Below are positions 18,767 through 24,843 of a stretch of DNA of 24,843 bases, piece by piece; the first letter of the stretch is position 1, and each line of letters starts with the position of its first letter. This DNA comes from Didymodactylos carnosus. Its lineage: Eukaryota; Rotifera; Eurotatoria; Philodinida; Philodinidae. Where the stretch lies: NCBI GenBank assembly GCA_905250885.1, contig CAJNOQ010002341.1, positions 1-24,843 on the forward strand, in the 5' to 3' direction. The notes beneath the pieces were generated by a model that was given only the letters and a program-made list of their open reading frames with translations, had not been told where the DNA came from and did not search any database. A program made the translations under genes and the position numbers.

Positions 18767-19108
18767 ATGTACAATATACCAGTGGCGATTCGCAAAAAAT
18801 GGCCTCACATAGAAAACGTTGAACCAGCAACTGAAGGTATCTTGGTTCAAATTCACAAAAAGTTCAAAACATTTTGTCAAACATGCGTAAAGAGTAAGTA
18901 GGAGTACGTGTGTATATAAGAATTTTCAGACAAAGTGCTCTCAGTGGGTAGTTTGTTTGCATCATTGAACAAAGAAACATTCTTGAAAAGGCTGAAATGT
19001 TTTTCTTTTTTTCCTCTAGATGTATTAATTCCTGCATTTGAAATGTCAATCGATCACAAACTTCTTACTTCCAGATACCGATCCAGATTAGTAAACTATT
19101 CTTATTGA
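18767..19108 (+). CDS. Candidate small two-exon gene, unknown (18767-18893 and 19020-19108)
   Basis: Exon 1 starts MYNIPVAIRKKWPHIENVEP and continues ATEGILVQIHKKFKTFCQTC, ending in phase 1 at a strong donor, GTAAGT, at 18894. A good acceptor (TTTTTTTCCTCTAG) ends at 19019. Joining gives VKNVLIPAFEMSIDHKLLTS, then RYRSRLVNYSY and a TGA at 19106-19108: 71 residues without a stop. The agreement of donor, acceptor and open phase is the evidence. I recognise no domain; the CxxC (FCQTC) could bind metal but one pair is weak. It may be a fragment of a larger gene or a chance construct. Confidence 0.3.
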
Positions 19109-20534
19109 AGGGTAGTAAAACAATACTATATATGTTATTTTATGCTAACTGATTTCCGTTTTTATTTGCATGATTAGAATGAGTGAGTGACTCTTTTTTT
19201 CTCAAACGAAACAAATTGAAAAGATGGCTTAATTTATTGTGCGCTAAGTAGCTTAATGAGGGTAGTAGATCAACATCACATGGTTAAATAGAGGAACTGC
19301 AGATGTACACAATGGTATAATTTTGGATTAATTCGCATTTATCTTTAATGATCTTTATTAAAAAGTGGCAGTCATTTAATTTAAAATATTGTGTTCTTCA
19401 AGAGGATTACTATCATCGGATATTTACCGTTTACGCCACAGTTGAAAAATTACATTGAAAGCTAGACGCGATTCTGTTAGTCAGAATAAATCGATTAATA
19501 TATTAAAATAATACACAGGGTATCACCTGCCAAGTTTAGTACGCGCCACGGATCTCCTGCAAAACTACTTCAATTTAAGAGCTCATTAATACTATTTTAA
19601 TTCTTTAGAAATGACAAATCTCTGTTTCCTTTTAACGTATAATTGCTTTATGATATTAAATTATTGACATGCGATCTAGATATTAGAACTAGTACAAAAT
19701 AATGCTCATTCAAAGCCACACATAGGCTTGAATTTTTTATCTTTATGTTATCTTCAGACTTAAATTCTGAACGAATTATTGTTATTGTCGAATCGCGGCA
19801 ATTTTTAATGTATTTTATATCACAGCAGGACAAGGGTGTAGTTGTGGAAGAAAAGGAAATGTTTCCATACTTTTATGTTTTTTTTTCTTCGAAATTTTTC
19901 ATATAAAAGCTGTATTAAAATTCTGAAACCCATATCAAAAGATGCAGAATTTTACGGAGAAATTTTTAAGAAATTTGGAAATAGAGGGGTACGACTGATA
20001 AGGACGTTTTCATCATTTTTTTGTTTTTCCGCTGTCGCACCTGAAACACTGGGCGTATCTTAAAGTTAAGGATATTATGGCGAGAAGAAAATATTTTTTG
20101 ACAAGTTAAATCAATAGTTTTATAGGACAATGAACTCTCTATCGAATGAGTTTAGACCAAAATCTCAGAACTGCTTTTAAGTGCTTCAGAAACAGAAACA
20201 GATTTTGCACCATTATTTAGAGGTTACCCGGAAATATTCCTAAGTACAACAAGACAGATAAAAACAGAAAGGAGAATGTGTTCTGTATTTATCATTGCTG
20301 TAGAACAGAAAAAGAAGAAACAGAATGACCTTTAATGTTTGACAACGTCTGAAGCACAGAATGTTTTATCGAAAAAAGTATAAGTATAAACGCTTGGAAG
20401 AAACCCGAAGTAGCATTAAGCACCAATTTTTAATGTGATACATGAGTCAATAAACAGAACAGAAAAGAATGCAACATCATTTTATGAAATACAACAAAAC
20501 ATTATAGTTATATTCCTTTATTGAAGCGGAGAAA
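19109..20534. other. Gene-poor stretch, nothing assigned
   Basis: About 1.4 kb, AT-rich. The frames at 19648-19833 and 19842-20063 have no recognisable motifs. No clear repeat is seen. Confidence 0.4.
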
Positions 20535-21083
20535 ATGACGTTGTTCGAAGAAATTGAAGTTTTGATTTGCGATCCGGATCGTAAGATTCATGTGGAAACT
20601 GTATTATTTTGGCTGGATGTACCTGCTGAAGTATGTGACTGTGAACTATTTAAACAGCGCTTAAATCCGAATAGACAACAGTTTTTAATTTTACCATGGC
20701 AATATGTTCCTGAGTTTCAATCATCTCTAAGAGCATACTTCTATGCTGAGGATAACGAAAAATTTCAATTGACTCTAAAGTAATATCCAAGAGTGAAACT
20801 GTTTAAAACTGATCAATTTTGCTATTATTTAGCACTTGATTTGGCAATGCTATATACAAAACAGGGACACAAATTGAGGCATGATAAGCAACAACAGTTG
20901 GTCAATGTCTACTATCAATGAGCAAAAGATATTTATTCAAAAATAAATCGACAATTAACTACTCAGACACCAATAGCAGCTACACGAAGAACGTGTAAAG
21001 ATCAACAAACATCACCGATACCAGGGACAGATAATGCTAACTGTCATTCGTGGTTATCAACAAAACAAAAAATTGTCGAATAA
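20535..21083 (+). pseudogene. Unknown protein gene interrupted by two in-frame stops
   Basis: From the ATG at 20535 one frame runs 183 codons with convincing protein composition: MTLFEEIEVLICDPDRKIHV, ETVLFWLDVPAEVCDCELFK and QRLNPNRQQFLILPWQYVPE in the first part. It meets TAA at 20781-20783, continues in the same frame with YPRVKLFKTDQFCYYLALDL and AMLYTKQGHKLRHDKQQQLV, meets TGA at 20919-20921, and continues with AKDIYSKINRQ to a TAA at 21081-21083. Both stops are one substitution from sense codons (TAA/TAT, TGA/CGA), so simple nonsense decay explains it. The middle resembles a helical, TPR-like repeat (FCYYLALDLAMLYTKQG...YYQ.AKDIYSK), typical of rotifer TPR proteins, but I do not name a family. 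Confidence 0.5.
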
Positions 21084-22352
21084 AAACATTCAGGACTTCA
21101 TTTATTCACCAACAAACTTTGTGTGATTCATCTCAAAAACTGTACACCCAACTCCAGACACAACCATGAGTTTTGAAGCAGTGAGCGATCTTAACGATGT
21201 CAAGTGGAAACTAATGAGCAAATCACAAATATTAGACATTTGTTCACCTTTGACCTTGGCGCTCTTGGTACCCGTAAACTGTTTTCAGCGTACACTACCC
21301 ATATCGATTTTTTTTCAAGAATTTTGCAGAAATTCCTGCGACTTTTTGGGCGCCACTCTAACGCATCGCCAGAAAACGCATAGTTCTTACATGTGTTTTC
21401 TTGCGCTGTATTTCGACATTCAAAAATAAACAAAATAACGATAGTTTTTTGCCTTTTATTGCAGAATTATACTGCGGCTTATATTGCGTGAGTTTTTACA
21501 ATTTTCGCAAATGATTTTGCAGTTTTGCATATATATTGCAGTAGTGGATACAATAACTCGTATAATAGGATTGAGGCATTAAATTTACTTCTTAAAATAT
21601 TCTTTTGTGCATCAGAAAGAGCATACTCAAGTACATATAAATTGTTTAAGTATTTCAGATGCCATGAATCTAGCTAGAATTGAACGGATATTACTGCAAA
21701 GAATTTCGCGGAAAAACTATTATTTATTGGAAAGAATTTTTACGAAAAAGTAATTTCGTAGAGAATGTTCAAGCTCCGTAACTGTATTTCTTCAAGAAAG
21801 CTTATATAATTCGTATTTTAACGCAAGGCTGTTGACAGGGATGTGATACCTCAAGCCAGTGAAGAATCAATTAATGAAGTGAAAAAAGTTATACCTAAAC
21901 ATCAACCTGAATCAACCTAAATGCTGGTCAGTCCAGTTTCACATTTACCGGTATCAAATTGAACACTGTCATTTGTGGATGGAAAAACAATATCATATTT
22001 TACTATTTTAGTCAACGTTATCTTACATATTATGGCCACTTTTTTGTGCTTTTTTACGGAGTATATCAAGACTCGCTGTCAGAAATCTAACAAATTAACC
22101 ATAAGCCAGATCTGAACGAGACCTTCATCGAATGCTGAATGTGTTGAGTAAAAGTTACAATAGAATTTTTCGGTTCCATCTATCAAAATTCTGGAGATGT
22201 CACTCACCTTTATAGAATTTCGTGTTTGTTCAGAACGTTTATTTGTTTGTGCATACAAAATAACATAAGAAAAACAAGTCTTTTCTGTCTTGTGTAGGTA
22301 TCGTGTGGGTGAAACTGTACAAAATACTCTTTGCTTCCTTCTGTTGAAAACC
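21084..22352. other. Gene-poor stretch with weak decayed coding traces
   Basis: About 1.27 kb. Near 21840-22090 one plus frame reads DVIPQASEESINEVKKVIPK and later a hydrophobic YFTILVNVILHIMATFLCFF, separated by stops. It could be a worn-out gene but is below my threshold. The remainder has no recognisable content. Confidence 0.35.
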
Positions 22353-23535
22353 ATGTACCTCAAAACAGCAGTTTCGGTACTCGTAAGTAACTTTTGATGC
22401 TCTACTCAATGCATACACGCAAACTTTTCAGACTGCAGTGTCACTTACGGATAGGCAGTTTTGTATGCAATTATTACTCATCATGTGACAATCTAACATG
22501 TTTAAACAACGGTGAATGTCGTAATCTTACATGTGTATGTCAAAATTGTTTTCGTGGTTCGCGATGCGAAATAAATAACAAAATCGGCTCTGTTCCACTT
22601 ATTAATAGTATAAGAGTTCATCTTCCAAGTATTACAATTGTGTACATAGTTTTCACTCAATGCAGTTATTTCTTGAAAATTGTCAATAATGTTTTGAGTT
22701 TACAAACGTTTTTATGTCGAAGAATACGAATTACAAATTTAGGCATGTATCTCATTTTCTTATGTGTGTTAAATATTCTTCATTTTTGTGTGCTTGAAAT
22801 ATTATTCGGTATAGGATTACACGCACAAAAACTCCGTTTGTAAGTTATATTTTGGTAACAATAGGTAATGTTGCAAGTTATCTCTCCTTTTGGCTTAGCT
22901 GTTTTATTGCTATTGAACGAGTTCTGATTCAATGTTTGAATGTTAACCTATATCTCTCTAGAAAGCGATCTTTAATTATTTCGTTTCTATTATTTTCATT
23001 TATTTTATTAACATTAATTCCTTCATTTTTACTTCAAATTCCACTGTTATTATCCAAGATATCAGATAACAGATCACCTGCTCGTACGTATACTACAGCG
23101 ATTCATGTATTCGACTTTATTCATGTATTAGCACCGTATGCCATACATTTCCTGTCAAGTTTATTTGTTTTAAGAGATATTACGAAACGGAGAGTTTACG
23201 TGGCGATGAGCGATAATTTTTGGCGTGTGTGGAAACAACAGCTAGTAAAACACCGTGATTTTTTCGTACCACCTGTTGTTTATCTCATTTGTGTTTTACC
23301 TCCATTTATCTTTAAATACATTATCTATGACTGCAACAAACTGAACCCCATCTCAGCATTAAAATTACTATTGGGACTATTTTATCTCGTTTTCATTGCA
23401 TTATCATTTACTTTCTTCATTTATGTCTATCCATCAAACGTTTATTTCTCCGAATTTCGCAATACGTCTGTTGTCGGTCGATGTTTAGTGAAAATATTTA
23501 ACATTTGTAACAAACATAAAAACACTGAACTATAA
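22353..23535 (+). pseudogene. EGF-domain rhodopsin-like 7TM receptor, frame-disrupted
   Basis: The coding content is a seven-helix receptor with an extracellular EGF-like module. A short exon at 22353-22382 (MYLKTAVSVL) is followed by a likely 49-bp intron (22383-22431, GTAAGT...TTTTCAG). Then come CDNLTCLNNGECRNLTCVC and QNCFRGSRCE (EGF-like, six or seven cysteines), TM1 with NNVLSLQTFLCRR, TM2 with TNLGMYLIFLCVLNILHF, TM3 with WLSCFIAIERV (ERV in place of DRY), and TM4-TM7 ending near YVYPSNVYFSEF. The frame at 22394-22843 and the frame from about 22843 to 23535 differ by one base; the switch falls at a run of five A (22826-22830), where one extra A would restore the frame. A second shift lies between the small exon and the EGF frame. 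Either the gene is dead or these are sequencing indels. Ligand unknown. Confidence 0.75.
22383..22431 (+). other. Likely 49-bp intron of the receptor gene
   Basis: GTAAGT at the donor and a pyrimidine-rich CAAACTTTTCAG at the acceptor. The length fits the very short introns common in bdelloids. The exon 1 phase does not match the EGF frame directly, so confidence is limited. Confidence 0.45.
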
Positions 23536-23667
23536 AAATATATACAATCTTCCACTTTTGTTGTGTCTATCGTACCATTAGCTTGATATAAGCTTTATTT
23601 TAAATGAAGAATGTAGGACAGGAATTATGTTCTAAAATACAGATACGAAACAGTAAAAGGTAAGAGG

Positions 23668-23673
23668 AATAAA
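23668..23673 (+). promoter_or_regulatory. AATAAA, possible poly(A) signal after the receptor
   Basis: AATAAA about 133 bases after the receptor stop codon. In AT-rich DNA this can occur by chance. Confidence 0.25.
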
Positions 23674-24213
23674 CTCATGCCATCATTTTGATTGTTCACT
23701 CCAGTGAAATAGCTAGTATATATATACTACAGAGCACACCGAATTACATGGCATCCACAGAGAAAAAAGCATGATTATTTCAACGAATTCCAAAAATAAA
23801 ATATTTGTTATTAAACCTAAGATATCATCTTCTTTTGTCAGTTGACTTCAAATGTTTTTCTTTTGTTTGAAGATAAGTTGGATGAATCAATAACAATACA
23901 AAGACATTGCTTTAAAATGTTCTAAGTTTGATTTTATTATATTTCAACTAGAATTCTATCAGACCTACCAAACCAATTTTTTTTGTGAAACAAATATTCC
24001 CGTGGCCAGTGGCTTTAGGCGCTGATTCAAGTCTATACTTTGCCATTTTAAGAGTTATGGTTTCAAAAGCTCTATTTCTCCTCAAAATACTTCAGTTTTA
24101 GGAATCAGAAGTTTCTTTTTCCATAGTACATCAAAACTACGATCTTTCCTCATGTACGGATCCAGTTAAACTTGCTGGTTTCAGAAAATTCAGAATAAAA
24201 GGCTCTTCAGAGC
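23674..24213. other. Intergenic, nothing assigned
   Basis: AT-rich. A perfect palindrome AGTATATATATACT lies near 23714. No gene or element recognised. Confidence 0.4.
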
Positions 24214-24523
24214 ATGCACTGGTATTGATATTCATATCGAAAATACCGACCTTTTTTAACGTGGAATTTTTTGGATTTTTTCATTTGAAATATAGTTTAG
24301 CATCCTGGATAGACAAAAATAAAAAACACTCAGCTGTGCATTCTGAGCATGTACAGATAGAAAAAAAGAAAAACTTTGACTTTAGAAAGCAAACAAAGCT
24401 CTTATTTTGTGTCCATGATTCATTCTGGCTGTCTAGGACGCTAAAATATCGCATTTCAAATGAAAAACTTTCAAGTAAAAAAAGTCGGTATTTTCTGTAT
24501 TCGGTATACTGATACCGATGCAT
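24214..24523. mobile_element. MITE-like foldback element with long terminal inverted repeats
   Basis: The left part (about 24214-24315: ATGCA, GGTAT, GAAAATACCGAC, TTTTTTCATTTGAAAT, TTTAGCATCCTGGATAGAC) matches the reverse complement of the right part (about 24430-24523: GTCGGTATTTTC, ATTTCAAATGAAAAA, CTGTCTAGGACGCTAAAATA, ending ACCGATGCAT). The arms are about 90-100 bp with several differences and small gaps, around a loop of about 110 bp. No open frame of its own is convincing (24225-24512 plus and 24281-24523 minus read through the hairpin). A non-autonomous DNA transposon is the likely source. No target-site duplication is certain. Confidence 0.65.
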
Positions 24524-24843
24524 ATCTGGTGTTTGCTATGCTTTTTGCATGAACGTGAATATTCGACAAACAAAACTCAAAATGAATCACGATATAGAAA
24601 GAAATGTATAAGTCATTGGAAACTGAGAGTATACATCTAAAATTCATCAAATAATAACATTAAATATACCACTGAATTGCGCTTGAAAAACTGCATGTAT
24701 CTATTATGGTTTAACCAAAACTAACTACTATCCATTTCAAAATAGAAAAAGGATGGTCATTTTCTCAATAACTTTTTCTAGGAACCAGCTAAAAAGTTGC
24801 GGTTTTAGCTGTTCAAAAGAAAAATGTTGGGGCTACAAGAAAA
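24524..24843. other. End of window, nothing assigned
   Basis: About 320 bp of AT-rich sequence without a gene, repeat or element that I can support. Confidence 0.4.

Noticed and set aside
21840-22095. Decayed membrane protein (hydrophobic YFTILVNVILHIMATFLCFF)
   Set aside because: Two stops in a short stretch and no recognisable family; mentioned only as a trace.

Overview
The window looks like invertebrate nuclear DNA, most probably from a bdelloid rotifer. It is AT-rich, has short GT-AG introns, carries many decayed gene pieces and mobile-element fragments, and includes a Penelope-like reverse transcriptase. The gene families also fit what I recall of bdelloid genomes: an EGF-like/7TM receptor, a WWE-ART fusion and a DEG/ENaC channel. 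The assignment rests on gene content and architecture, not on a marker gene. Nothing looks bacterial: there are no operons, ribosome binding sites or dense coding. One ambiguous base (n) lies at 773.

Left part (1-3650): an ELAV/Hu-like RNA-binding protein pseudogene (279-786) with part of its first RRM deleted, then a decayed coding stretch of unknown family (about 1850-2602). A 147-bp piece of that stretch recurs in inverted orientation at 3203-3348. Next is a roughly 15-copy tandem array of a 139-bp unit (about 3655-5780). Its last unit runs into the 3' end of a minus-strand WWE + ADP-ribosyltransferase gene (5698-6807), one of the two best intact genes here.

Middle part (7560-11300) is a mobile-element graveyard. 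It holds a possible non-LTR 3' end with a short tandem tail (7600-7789), the C-terminal piece of a transposase-like protein (8435-8641), a 43-bp minisatellite (8642-9135), a truncated Penelope-like reverse transcriptase on the minus strand (9136-9885), and a 5' piece of a second Penelope-like copy on the plus strand (about 9886-10182). The two Penelope pieces share a 74-bp inverted repeat. Beyond them lies an island of variations on the word AATATATTGG.

Right-centre (11372-13412): a two-exon DEG/ENaC sodium channel on the minus strand, with a recognisable splice junction and a downstream poly(A) signal. It is followed by two islands rich in GTACGAT-like words (13665-13960, 14475-14735).

Right part (14760-24843) is gene-poor. 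It contains a short C-terminal exon-like fragment (16055-16245), an inverted-repeat block that encloses a 59-residue tandem duplication (16527-17761), a candidate small two-exon gene (18767-19108), an unknown gene interrupted by two in-frame stops (20535-21083), a rhodopsin-like EGF-7TM receptor gene split by a frameshift (22353-23535), and a MITE-like foldback element (24214-24523). The recognisable genes do not form one pathway. They read as independent genes in a fast-changing, repeat-rich region. I see no convincing new multi-gene system. The most unusual structural features are the satellite continuous with the ART 3' end and the minisatellite fitted exactly between two mobile-element fragments.
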